Positions 11,559-21,818 of a stretch of 64,000 nt of DNA are shown in pieces. Position numbers and translations under genes: made by a program. The stretch spans positions 360,548,639-360,612,638 of the forward strand of contig CM046879.1 in NCBI GenBank assembly GCA_025667525.1, read 5' to 3'. The notes under the pieces were generated by a model. It ran no database searches and was not told the DNA's origin. It worked only from the letters and a program-made list of their open reading frames with translations. The stretch comes from Glebionis coronaria (lineage: Eukaryota; Streptophyta; Magnoliopsida; Asterales; Asteraceae). Every line of letters begins with the position of its first letter. Within the stretch, counting starts at the first letter, position 1.

Positions 11559-12038
11559 ATGGTGTTGATTACGGGTCTGGTTCATGGTTTCTAGTCACGG
11601 GTCCGGTTCATAGATTATTTTTAAGGTTTATGATTTTACTAGTTATGTGTTAAAATTAAATTAATAAAACATGACATGATTAATTTAATTAATATGACTT
11701 AGGTTATAAATTTAATCATTAGATCATGAATTTTAACCTAAGTATTTATATTTTATTAGACCTTATAATTAATTAATTATTAAAAACATGACTATAATTA
11801 ATTAATTAACATGACTTAGGTTATATTATTAATAATTAATAATGCATGTTTTAACCTAAGTATTTTACCTTTATTTAATTAAAAACATGATATATTTAAT
11901 TAAATACTTTTAACCTATAGTTTATTTAATTTACATGTAATAATTAATAAACTATAGTTTATAACTACATGACTTAGAATAATAATTAGAAAACACTTAA
12001 GCTTATATAATTAGCTTATTTAACCAGCATATATCTAT

Positions 12039-12308
12039 TAATGGAAACTTTCTATTTTTAGAAACTTATTTAATTAAGGCAGTTAATCTATTTATGGAAA
12101 CTTTCTATTTTTAGAAACTTATCTATTTTAAGGAGTAATTCTATTTTTGGAAACTTTATCTTTTTGGAAACTTTCTATTTTGGAAACTTTCTATTTTTTG
12201 AAACTTTCTATTTTTTGGAAACTTTCTATTTTTGGGAACTTTCTATTTTTTGCAAGTTTCTATTTTTGGAAACATTCTATTTTAGGAAACCTGCTATTTT
12301 TAGAAAGT
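12039..12308. repeat. LTR minisatellite (about 17 bp unit), P 5' LTR
   Basis: Many tandem copies of GGAAACTTTCTATTTTT with small changes. The partner LTR has the same array at 56129-56376 with a slightly different arrangement. Confidence 0.8.
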
Positions 12309-13556
12309 TACTTATTATTACACAGCAAGTATCATAATACATGAAATACAAGTAATACTTAATCAAAATAGACAGAATATAAGATAAATACAGTATAAAG
12401 CTTAAAGCAGTAAAACATGACATGAACGTATGAAATAAGCTAAGACATGACATAAAACCAGTTACATATGTAGTAATCAGATACTTATACACGTATGTGT
12501 TTATGTAGCATTAGTGATACCGAAGTAGGACTCTCTTCCGTTCGTTTTCTTCGTTCACTGGACATAAGGTACGGATTCCCGTCCTTTCAGTATGGACATT
12601 CTTTTCTTATTAGGATTTCCCGTATGCAGCCAACTGTTTTCCCACAGTATAAGTTTGTATGTTTGATTGCTTATGTTTAATTAGAATACCTAAAGCCATA
12701 TACATTCATGACCAGTTTCACCTAGTTATGGAGGTACCATAACCATAACACTAGAGGTACTAGTGTTATGACTTCCCCACGGCGGAGTGATTGCTCATGG
12801 CGTTCCTTCAGTTTTTGGCGATATTATTATATTTATCATGTGGGGCGTATGGGTGCATCCTAGCTACATGTTTTCAGCAGATTACTTAGTGTGAATGGGG
12901 TATGTGCCTTGCATCCTTCACAAGGAGCTGATCCCTCCTACCCAAAACCAGTATATTAAATTAGAGGCAGCCCCTTTAATTTGCATGATAAGGTCACCCC
13001 TCCAAGTATTCATGCACGGTGGATTTCATGACCTATATTGGGCTAATAGTAAAATATGTTAAACAGTTTTTACAAGATAAACATAAGGCTTTTCAAAATA
13101 TATAACCACTTTTACTAAGACTTAACCGGGTTATTCGGGACTTAGTTTCTTCCGATGTTATATGCTTATATGCTTATATTATTCATGCTTTATTTTACAT
13201 CCGTGCACTGAGCGTATTGCTCAACCGTTTTCCTTTTCATGTTCCCAAAACGGCAGGTACTCATGGACGCTCGTAGACTTAAAGCGTACGTGCATATGGA
13301 CTGGAAGCTTTTTAGCCTTTCTTTACTTTATGCATTATCTATACTTTGATACTCTTTCCATGGACATTGTTTAGTCCTTTCATTTACAGTACTTATGTTT
13401 GTGTGTGATGAGCTTTACTTTTGGACTACCGATGTTTGATTCCGGTATTCACTTTTTATGGTCACGTAATGTTTTAGACATTTATCCTAGTATGCTTTGA
13501 TGACACGTCATAATTACGCGTGACATTCCATTTATCAAAATAGGGTGTTACAATTA

Positions 13557-13573
13557 TGGTATCAGAGCCATGG
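13557..13573 (+). other. Primer binding site (initiator Met tRNA) of P
   Basis: TGGTATCAGAGCCATGG lies 4 bp after the LTR end. This is the standard PBS complementary to the 3' end of the plant initiator Met tRNA. Confidence 0.92.
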
Positions 13574-14003
13574 CTTCGACCTGTAGGCTCTCAAAACATG
13601 ACCTGTGATTAGTGGGTTGTCACTATGGTCTTCCTAGAACTGACAATCGGTTTTCATGCATTCATCATTTTCATGCATACATATATATGTCATTGTCGCA
13701 GGTTTATGACTAAGTAACGGCTGGTACAGGACTGGCCCTATTTAGTCGCATGTGTTTTATCGAAACTTTTAAATTTGGGACCGACCCATAGGCGTCCCCT
13801 CGCCATGTATTTTATTTTGGGTGAACTGACCATAGGCGTTCACTCTCGAGCATACAAAAGTTTTCATTAAACTGCATCATGCATTCATATACAAATTTTC
13901 TGGCATAAAATTTTTTTCTTGATTTATTGGTATATTTTTTTTTCATGTATATATATTTTATGTTTTGATTTGTTTAATCGTATGTTTTATGTTATATTGT
14001 CAG
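13574..14003 (+). other. Untranslated leader of P
   Basis: No gene. The leader is about 430 bp between PBS and the gag ATG, and it is homologous to the leader of M (59147-59575). Confidence 0.7.
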
Positions 14004-14723
14004 ATGGTTCTCACACGCGAGCAGGAACAACTCAATGCAGCAGTCCAAGCTACAATGCAAGCTTTACTTCCTCAAATGAGGAATGACATCAGGGCTAAGG
14101 TTCAGGCTGCCAACAATCAGCAGCAAAACCAAGCACCTCCTCCTCCTCCTCCTCCTCCAGTGACATTGGCAATATGGCCGGAGAGATTCAACAAGCTCCG
14201 TCCTCGAGCTTTCGAGAAGTGAAGCTGAAAGCTGGTTGGCTCACATCGAGAAGATCTTCGATGCTATGGGTTGTGACCCCGTGTTCAAGGCGAGGTTGGC
14301 ATGTTACCGGTTCGAAGGCGATGTGTTAAATTGGTGTTTAGCATTGAAGCAGTCTGAGGGAGGTGATAATTGGGTGGCTGCATTGACATGGGCTCAATTC
14401 AGAGATATGGTGATGGAGCAGTTCTTTCCCAAGGCTGAGCAAGATAAGCTTAAGAGGGAGTATCATGGGATCCGACAGAGAGCTGGGGAAAATAGCAACG
14501 AGTTCATGCAACGATTTCTACGCTTAGCTGGTTTCCTTGGTGCAGCGGCAGGTACTCTTGAAGAGCAGGCACACCACTTTAGGTGGGCTCTTCGCACATC
14601 GGTCGCAAACAACTTGGTGTGTGCTACATTCAACACAGTAGCACAAGTGGCCGATGCGGCACGTAAGCTGGAGATGCTGCATGAGAGAGATGAGTTCGGG
14701 GAAGCTGAGAAACCCGACAATAG
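14004..14723 (+). pseudogene. gag exon 1 of P
   Basis: The ATG at 14004 (MVLTREQEQLN) is shared with M, where the homologous start is at 59146. A poly-Pro tract from a CCT repeat (seven units) follows. A frameshift near 14217 is explained by a 14-bp deletion relative to M; after it the frame SEAESWLAHIEKIFDAM continues through the capsid-like core (WAQFRDMVMEQFFP, REYHGIRQ, EFMQRFLRL) to 14723. There the sequence AATAG is followed by GTAAA, a good splice donor, and the Athila array is inserted right at that point. Gag would form the virus-like particle. Confidence 0.8.
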
Positions 14724-14728
14724 GTAAA
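14724..14728. repeat. Target site duplication GTAAA (left) of the Athila array
   Basis: GTAAA immediately before the LTR terminus at 14729. The same 5 bp follow the distal LTR end at 50567-50571, and a copy lies at 21814-21818 through the tandem duplication. Confidence 0.92.
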
Positions 14729-15931
14729 TGGTGTAGTGTTTTTGTACCCTTTAGGAAAAGGATGACAAATAGTGGTAGTATTAAGTGTCGGTTTCGGAAA
14801 ACCGAGCACTAATGACCCAAGTGAAGTCCAAGTTCGTTTCCCAAGGAGGCAAGTGCGTTGTGTATTGAATTGATATTGATTTGTGATTATATGATTTGAG
14901 AAAGAAATGGGATTAGAAGAGAAAGATGGTTACGAAAATGAATTAAACTACGACGAAAAAGGCGAAAACGTAAAACCGTGAATAATGCCAAAATTAAAAT
15001 TTTAACCTAAAAAATTCCTAAAAATTACTAAAAATCCCCAATAATATTCTAAGAGTTTACAAAAAATCCAAACTTGCTAAAACCTTTTAATTAATTAAAT
15101 AATGACTTTTTAATGCTAATTAAAGCCCTAAAAATCACTTTTAATTATTAAAAATCCCTAAACAAGATTTTATAGTTTGTAAACCTCAAAAATACCCTAA
15201 TTAAGCTAAAAACTATTTTTAAAAATTTTAAAACTAAATTAAACTATTTTTAAACTCTTAAAAACTATTAAAATGTATTAAATCTTAAATTAATTCTAGA
15301 AATTAAATGAAAAGTCTAAAAATTATTTGGAAAGTGACAAAGTTCTTAGTTTAATGTCTACAATCTAGGAAAAATGAAAAAAGGTAGAAAAAACAACTTT
15401 CAATTTTTACTAATAAAATAATATTAAAATAATCCAAAAAATGAAAAGTTTGTAAATAAATTCTAAAAAATTACCAAAAATCTTAAATAATGTAACTAAA
15501 ACAAAAATGCAAACCAATTTTCCTGAAACCTATTAAATAATTTTATATTAAATTTTAAAGTTGCTTAAAAACCCTAAAATCCTATAAAATTAAAAATAAG
15601 CTAAGTTGAAAACCTAATAAGCTGTAAACCTCAAAAATATGATTAGAAACCTAAAAATTATTTTTCCAGATTTTTAAATCACTTTTTACTATTTTTAAAA
15701 GACTTTCTAAAAATTAAACTTAAAATAATCATAATAAATAAAATAATAAAGGGAAAAATTTGCTTTTTGCTCAGAAAGTCAACAACACTAATATAATCCT
15801 AAGAAAAATGTTAAACAGTTAAATCCTCAAAGAAATAAGCTAGGAAATGCTTATTTATAAGTTGTTACTTAAATAAGCTACAAAACAAAAACTAGTTAAA
15901 TAAGTAATGAAATCAAACAATAACGTAAAAA

Positions 15932-16003
15932 GTCATCTGGATCACTGGTAAGCACGCTACTCCTTGGAACGCAAGGTCGCGTGTTCGAGTCCAGGCAGGG
16001 TGA
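15932..16003 (+). other. tRNA-like segment with A/B-box-like motifs in LTR A
   Basis: TGGATCACTGG (15938-15948) resembles an A box and TGTTCGAGTCC (15982-15992) closely matches the B box GGTTCGANNCC. The spacing is typical of tRNA-derived pol III promoters and a T5 run follows at about 16006. It lies antisense to the Athila element. I could not fold a convincing full cloverleaf, so it is not called a tRNA gene. Confidence 0.5.
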
Positions 16004-16245
16004 ACTTTTTGCAAAACTTTTTCTCTTTTTTTTTTACTTTTCAATACTCAATCCAGTGACCTTAGTAAACACAAAAACACAAACACAATTCAATTTTGAC
16101 CAAGATTAAACAAGATTCAAAGCAAAACGTGCTCAGTTGAGCACTTGGTTTCTGATGAACACAAGTGAGTTTTTCACTTGTGCAAAGACCAAGAGGGCTT
16201 GGTTTTTTGGCTTGTTTGGTGGTGATTTTGATGGAACAAGGGCAC

Positions 16246-16269
16246 CCTTGTACTCTTTGGAGTACAAGG
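16246..16269. other. Hairpin in LTR A
   Basis: CCTTGTACTC-TTTG-GAGTACAAGG, a perfect 10-bp stem with a 4-nt loop. Repeated in LTRs B, C and D. Confidence 0.75.
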
Positions 16270-16901
16270 AGTCAAGACAAACTCAAAATCAAGCAGGTAG
16301 CACACAAAATCAAGCACAAAAGATCAAGGAAAGTTGCTGATATACTTAATGAACAAGTTGCTGATGCAAATGACACACAAGTGAGATTCAACACTTCAAA
16401 CAAAGCACACAATGGTAATAAATGGCTTACAAGAGAACACAAACCCTTAAACAACCTATATCAGCAGATTATCCAACTTGATGGATCAAATTCAACAAAA
16501 ATCAGGCAGATAAGGCAGTTTTATGATTAAGGCTATGTTTCCAAAATTTTAAGCATGCAATGTGTTTAATATACTATCAAACTGACAAACAAACCAACAC
16601 CTAACCTAACAAAACCCTAACAAGTATGAAAGACAGGTTTAAACACAAGATCCTTAACAATAATCCAAATTTCACCCTAATCCCAAACACACCTTTAAAA
16701 TCTGAAATCAAATTTTAACAAAGCAAATCTACTCAAATCTAATTCAAACTGAATCAAATCACTTCCAGCATGCATACAACCCTAATAAGAGCAAAATTAA
16801 GCACTTAACCTAACACTTAACAACTTATCATGCAAAATCACATAAAGCATATAATTTTTCAGAAATTTAAAAAATGAAAAAGGGAATAATAACTACCTTA
16901 A

Positions 16902-17241
16902 GGGTCCTACATCCAGGACCCTTTGTGGTTGAAAAACCACCTCCAATAGACCCGGGTCTATGCTGAACCTTGGTTAAGATTTTGATGAAATTTTGCTTAA
17001 CAAAATTTGAATAAGATAGGCCTTTGCTTAGAACCTGCTAAAAACAATCCAACACAACAAGAGTGACCTGGAATTTGAGCAATGAGCTCCAAGGATGACT
17101 TATAGACAAGTCTCCTTATAGCTTATAGCTTTAAAGCTGAAACAGTAATGTAAGAAAAATAATCAAGAAGATTTTTCACCTCACTTAGCCCTTTTACCCA
17201 AACTTTTATACCCACTACACCTTGATATCTTCAAGATATCA
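16902..17241. other. Hairpin cluster in LTR A
   Basis: Three hairpins lie within 60 bp: GGGTCCT-ACATCC-AGGACCC (about 16902-16921), GTGGTT-GAAA-AACCAC (16925-16940) and the palindrome ATAGACCCGGGTCTAT (16946-16961). A fourth, TGATATCTT-C-AAGATATCA, lies at 17223-17241. All are repeated in the other three LTR copies. Confidence 0.7.
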
Positions 17242-18249
17242 GGGTTGTATGGTCATATACAAGCTTGAATATAGAAGCTTATGTGGTTAACAACCTTGAC
17301 TTGAACAAAAAACTTAAAATCAGGAACCTTTGAACACAAAACTTGAATTTTAAAAACTTGAAAAGTAAACAATCTTGGAATTTTAAACAACAAGCAGACA
17401 ATGTAAATTAAATTGGATTTTTCTTCTCATCAACAAGCTTAAACCTTTTTTCATTCATAAAAATAGGACTTACAAAGTTGTGAAAAAAGGAGAAAAAAGA
17501 ACAGGTCTAAGCTACGTCCTAAAGGCCTTTGTATAGAGGCTTACATTGTGATTCTAGAAGTGATAAGAAGCTAAAACCCTAACACTTGAACTTCCAATCT
17601 TGCCCTTGGACGATTTTGAATTTTTCAGTCAAAAACAAAGCCATGTGATGATCTTGGCATTTTGTGAGATGCCAGCAATGAAAAGAGGATCTTGGACGTT
17701 CATTTAGTCTTTGAGAACAAGAAATTGTTGTGGGATGTTGATCTTGCTGTCCATTTTTGTTTGAGAGTGAATAGTGGGGCAGGGGAGGGTTGGAGAGACA
17801 TGTGAGGTGATGGTGATGGGGGTTTAAGGATGGTTTTAGGTTTATATGATGTTTAATCAAGGGTCTGGAAAGAATTAACAAAAAACCCTTTGATTTGATT
17901 GATGTTCATCCTGGAAAAAATTAGGGTTTAAAGGTGGATTAGGAGGTGTTTAATCTGAAAAGAGGTTAAGTATTTTTAAAAATTGTGTTTGCCACCAAAT
18001 TTAAAAACGGTTTAAGTTAATTTAAAAAAGTGTGAGTGGATTTGTGACGTGGAGGAAGGGAGGTGTTTGATTGGGTGATTGTTTAAGGTTGGTGAGGTGT
18101 CAAGCTGTGAGTGGTGGGTTGTCTTAGGTTGACTGGGCAGATTTGGCCCCTCATGTTTCTTCACTCTTTCATTTTGTATCAAATGCAATAAACTTCCATT
18201 CCCTTTGTATTTAAGTTTAGGCTTTTGGCAATTTTGGCACATAATGTTT

Positions 18250-18545
18250 ATAAACTTGAAACAAGGACTACAAGTGCAATTTCTTCATATTCCAAGGACT
18301 GATATTGACATGTCTTCATACTTCAAGGCCATGACTTGTTTGTTGACTTCTTGAAGGACCATTATTGACAATTTAGATTTGTTGAGGGACTAAATTTGCC
18401 AATTCTTCAAAGTTAAGGGTCCTTTTTGTAATTTTGACAAACTTTAGGGACCAATCTTGTAATTATGAAGATACAAGGGTATAAAGTGTCAATTCTTCAA
18501 ACTTGGAGGACCAATCTTCAATATTCTTCAAATCTTCAAGGGTTT
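18250..18545. repeat. Degenerate GGGACC/CTTCAA repeat in LTR A
   Basis: Loose repetition with a period of roughly 35-50 bp of phrases such as AGGGACCAATCTTGT and CAATTCTTCAAA. Diverged versions (GGTCCCT ... TTGTCAATTT) appear in the Athila-1 LTR at 62830-62990. Confidence 0.5.
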
Positions 18546-18763
18546 TCTTTGGAAAATTCTTCATTAGGGCTTGGTTCATTGTGCGGCTTCGTTTCCCATG
18601 TTCGTTTTTGCATGATTCTTGTGATCTTTTGTCATTTTCTCAATATCCGTACCTAAAATACACAAGCAACAAACACAAGCATATATTTGGGTATTTTGAT
18701 GATATTTAATGCATTTTAAGTCCAAAAAGAACGGTGAGACCATGTATAAAAGCCGTCTCATCA

Positions 18764-20593
18764 CTCCCCCATACTAAACCATTGCCGTGCCCTCACGCAA
18801 TGCTAGAATAAAGTATCGTAGCATCTCCAAAATTCATTTTTATGGACTTTATTGAATGATAAACTAGCTACACTACTACTATTACTACCTCTTGTGTTTT
18901 AGACATAATGTATGATTTTCATCGCAAAATGGGACGTTTAGGTTCATAGAATAAGAACACGTGAATGCTTCGTTAGAAATAATTTCATCGTCCTCGATTT
19001 TCACCTTAATTCCATGCTAAGCGTGTAACGAGATCATTGTCATTATAAGTTAGTAATGCTAACACTACTCATATGCCCTAATTACGTACTTATCCTCCCA
19101 TTATTCCTAAGTTGTATCTCTTATATTTTATTTTGTCTTGAATGTTTCACGAGGATACATTGTTTGACTTATGCGAAAATAGAGATTTAGGTCTAAAAAT
19201 AGAGTCCTAACGGTGTAACTAAGACCATCAAATCAATAACCCCTCCTAATAGACAACGATGTTAAAAAATTAAGTTGACAAGAAGAATCGATAAACACGG
19301 TTTTATAACGGTTTTGAACATGAGACTTATTACCAAGACTTTTATACGCCCCCTAACGGAAGGGCCTTATTATCTTTGGTTTACCTCCATCTTTTATTCA
19401 ACTTCGCCATGAAGCTTTTATTATGACTTCGGTCTTGCCTTGCCTTTTATTATCCGCCTCATCGATGGTTTTATTAGCCAAAGACGTATATCCTCACGCT
19501 AAAGCGAATTTTGAATCTTTAAAGCTTCGAAGATTAAGGCTTGATTCACTTTTAATTTTTGCATAGATTTTTCGGCCTTGTGGGGCTTCAAATTGTTTGC
19601 TAGATTTAGGTGAGCACTTGAAATCTTATTATTGGGTGAAGCTTTCGATTATTAGGGTGCCAATACTTCAAAACCGTGACGCTGGCGATACCTTAATGTC
19701 TTCCCAATTTAATTACACGGAAGCTACTAGAAAAGACTAGAAACCCAACAATCCTAACTAAACCGCTAAGTCAATATTTATTAAGCAAAAAATATTTACA
19801 AGCGAAGGGAGAATAAGCAAACAACGAGAACACATGAGTTTTTGAAAGAATACGAGTACTCTACGTTTAGCATAGTAACTTATAATTAACTCTATCATTT
19901 CTCGTCCTCATTTAAGAGACTTAGCCTAATGTGTAGTTAAGGAATCAAAGCTAAGTGCTCAACACGCACGGTCGAGTCAAAAATTACTCTTATTCTCGCC
20001 ATCAGAAAATCTACATTCGTGTCTTCAAACACTTATAAAACATGAGAAAAATTTTAAAATTTGGCCATTTTTAGCCATATTTTGCAACAAAAACGATAAA
20101 CAAAACGATAAACTTTGGAAAGCGCGAAGGTTTCGCAAGGCAAGTATCTATTCACCCCCCCCATACTAAAGTTAAACATTGTCCTCAATGTTTCGAGTCT
20201 AGGGGTGCAAACACCCCCATACTAGAGACGTAGTCGAATGCCTAATCTAGCATGGAAAGGGTGTAACCAATAAATTAATAGCCGTTTATGAAGTGTGCTA
20301 AAAACCTAAGGTTAGAACGTCAAAAGGATATATCATGGATATTGAGAAATGTCTCCAAAGCAAACGATCGAGTGCTCCCATAAAACGAACACGAGAGGCT
20401 CCAATCGTGAAGATCATGATCTAAAAACCACATATCACAAACAACCACGGAACAAAGGTTGGAAGGGCACAAATCCCCACACGTAAGCTACATTAGAAAG
20501 CGATAATATGTACATAGGATAAGCATGGGACTCCCCCACGAGGCACCTCGTTTTTGATTACCGAGTCATGAGCTCGACTCGATCCCCTCAATA
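18764..20593 (-). other. Polypurine tract and non-coding 3' region, internal 0
   Basis: The PPT in element orientation is TTAGTATGGGGGAG (18764-18777), directly before the LTR. The rest is non-coding and identical to 25854-27682 except for one C in the run near 20155. It includes the two internal PPT-like motifs near 20154 and 20213. Confidence 0.8.
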
Positions 20594-21135
20594 CTAATTA
20601 TCATTGGGGAAGGTGACTTGGTCGAGGTAGTTCAAGGATGGAACTTCCCCGCCAAAGTAGTGCTTCAACCTATGTCCATTCACCTTGAAGTTAGGACCAT
20701 CATCTTGAGCTAACTCGATGGTCCCATATAGAAATACTTGAGTCACGGTGAATGGACCGGACCAACGGGATTTCAAGTTACCAGAAAAGATTTTCAATCT
20801 TGAATTAAAAAGCAAAACTTGATCCCCAATGTTAAAAACCCGGTTTTTAATTTTAGAATCAAGCAACTTTTTAGTTTTCTCTTTGTAAATCAATGAATTT
20901 TCATAAGCAATATCCCTTAATTCATCCAATTCATTTAATTGCATTTTCCGGTGTTTTCCCGCGGTCTCCATATCATCATTACAATGCTTTAGGGCCCAAT
21001 AAGCCTTGTGTTCTAACTCGATAGGCAAATGACAATTCTTTCCATACACAAGCTTATAGGGAGTGCACCCAATGGGTGTCTTATGAGCGGTCCTAAAGGC
21101 CCATAAAGCATCGTCCAACTTATCCGACCAAGATT
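20594..21135 (-). pseudogene. Truncated integrase C-terminus, internal 0
   Basis: The minus-strand frame encodes the last 174 residues of the Athila pol (from about [14 protein letters not shown] to the stop at 20594), identical to the end of pol in internal 1. It is cut at the duplication junction (21135/21136), where it meets P gag at a shared GTC. Catalytic Asp and Glu residues of integrase lie upstream of the cut and are absent. Confidence 0.9.
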
Positions 21136-21813
21136 GTCCAAGCTACAATGCAAGCTTTACTTCCTCAAATGAGGAATGACATCAGGGCTAAGGTTCAGGC
21201 TGCCAACAATCAGCAGCAAAACCAAGCACCTCCTCCTCCTCCTCCTCCAGTGACATTGGCAATATGGCCGGAGAGATTCAACAAGCTCCGTCCTCGAGCT
21301 TTCGAGAAGTGAAGCTGAAAGCTGGTTGGCTCACATCGAGAAGATCTTCGATGCTATGGGTTGTGACCCCGTGTTCAAGGCGAGGTTGGCATGTTACCGG
21401 TTCGAAGGCGATGTGTTAAATTGGTGTTTAGCATTGAAGCAGTCTGAGGGAGGTGATAATTGGGTGGCTGCATTGACATGGGCTCAATTCAGAGATATGG
21501 TGATGGAGCAGTTCTTTCCCAAGGCTGAGCAAGATAAGCTTAAGAGGGAGTATCATGGGATCCGACAGAGAGCTGGGGAAAATAGCAACGAGTTCATGCA
21601 ACGATTTCTACGCTTAGCTGGTTTCCTTGGTGCAGCGGCAGGTACTCTTGAAGAGCAGGCACACCACTTTAGGTGGGCTCTTCGCACATCGGTCGCAAAC
21701 AACTTGGTGTGTGCTACATTCAACACAGTAGCACAAGTGGCCGATGCGGCACGTAAGCTGGAGATGCTGCATGAGAGAGATGAGTTCGGGGAAGCTGAGA
21801 AACCCGACAATAG
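21136..21813 (+). pseudogene. Duplicated gag exon 1 fragment of P
   Basis: Copy of 14043-14723 lacking the first 39 bases of the coding sequence, with six CCT units where unit 1 has seven. Same 14-bp-deletion frameshift as unit 1. Followed by GTAAA (21814-21818) and LTR B. It has no start codon or promoter of its own. Confidence 0.9.
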
Positions 21814-21818
21814 GTAAA
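21814..21818. repeat. Duplicated copy of target site GTAAA
   Basis: Copied with the tandem duplication. It is the third GTAAA at an LTR boundary of this array. Confidence 0.85.

Larger units (their letters stand above)
10646..13552 (+). repeat. 5' LTR of P
   Basis: Starts TGTAAAACCC and ends GGTGTTACA, 4 bp before the primer binding site; 2907 bp. Contains the paired hairpins, the minisatellite and an outward TATA-like box on the opposite strand (10704-10712). The flanking 5 bp TGTAG (10641-10645) recur at 57711-57715, but not next to the other LTR end. Confidence 0.9.
14729..18763 (-). repeat. Athila LTR A (copy of LTR B)
   Basis: In element orientation it runs from TGATGAGACGG (18763) to CACTACACCA (14729), 4035 bp. 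It reads as identical to LTR B because both belong to the tandem duplication. Contains an AT-rich tract (about 14990-15780) with scattered CCTAAAAAT-like strings, the tRNA-like segment, hairpins and a degenerate GGGACC-type repeat. The several short ORFs inside recur in every LTR copy and show no domain; I treat them as non-coding. Confidence 0.92.
14043..21135. repeat. Tandem duplication unit 1 (7093 bp)
   Basis: Comprises part of P gag, the target duplication, LTR A, and the 3' part of an Athila internal region down to mid-integrase. The same block follows directly as 21136-28224. The breakpoints share GTC (14043-14045, 21136-21138, 28225-28227). The length difference of 4 bp is fully accounted for by one CCT unit and one C (8 versus 7 C near 20155 and 27245). 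I found no substitution on reading, but did not align every base by computer. Confidence 0.9.

Noticed and set aside
15932..16003. A functional tRNA gene
   Set aside because: Box motifs are good, but I could not pair a full acceptor stem and anticodon arm, so only a tRNA-like segment is reported.
16137..16530. ORFs inside the Athila LTR that recur in all LTR copies (also near 23227, 35580, 47937)
   Set aside because: They recur because the LTR is duplicated. Copies C and D change the C-terminus by indel, no domain is visible, and there is no sign of coding constraint.
18503..18709. Possible small secreted or membrane proteins in LTR ends (also near 25593, 37948, 50306)
   Set aside because: They lie within the degenerate LTR repeat, overlap on both strands and have no supporting signal.
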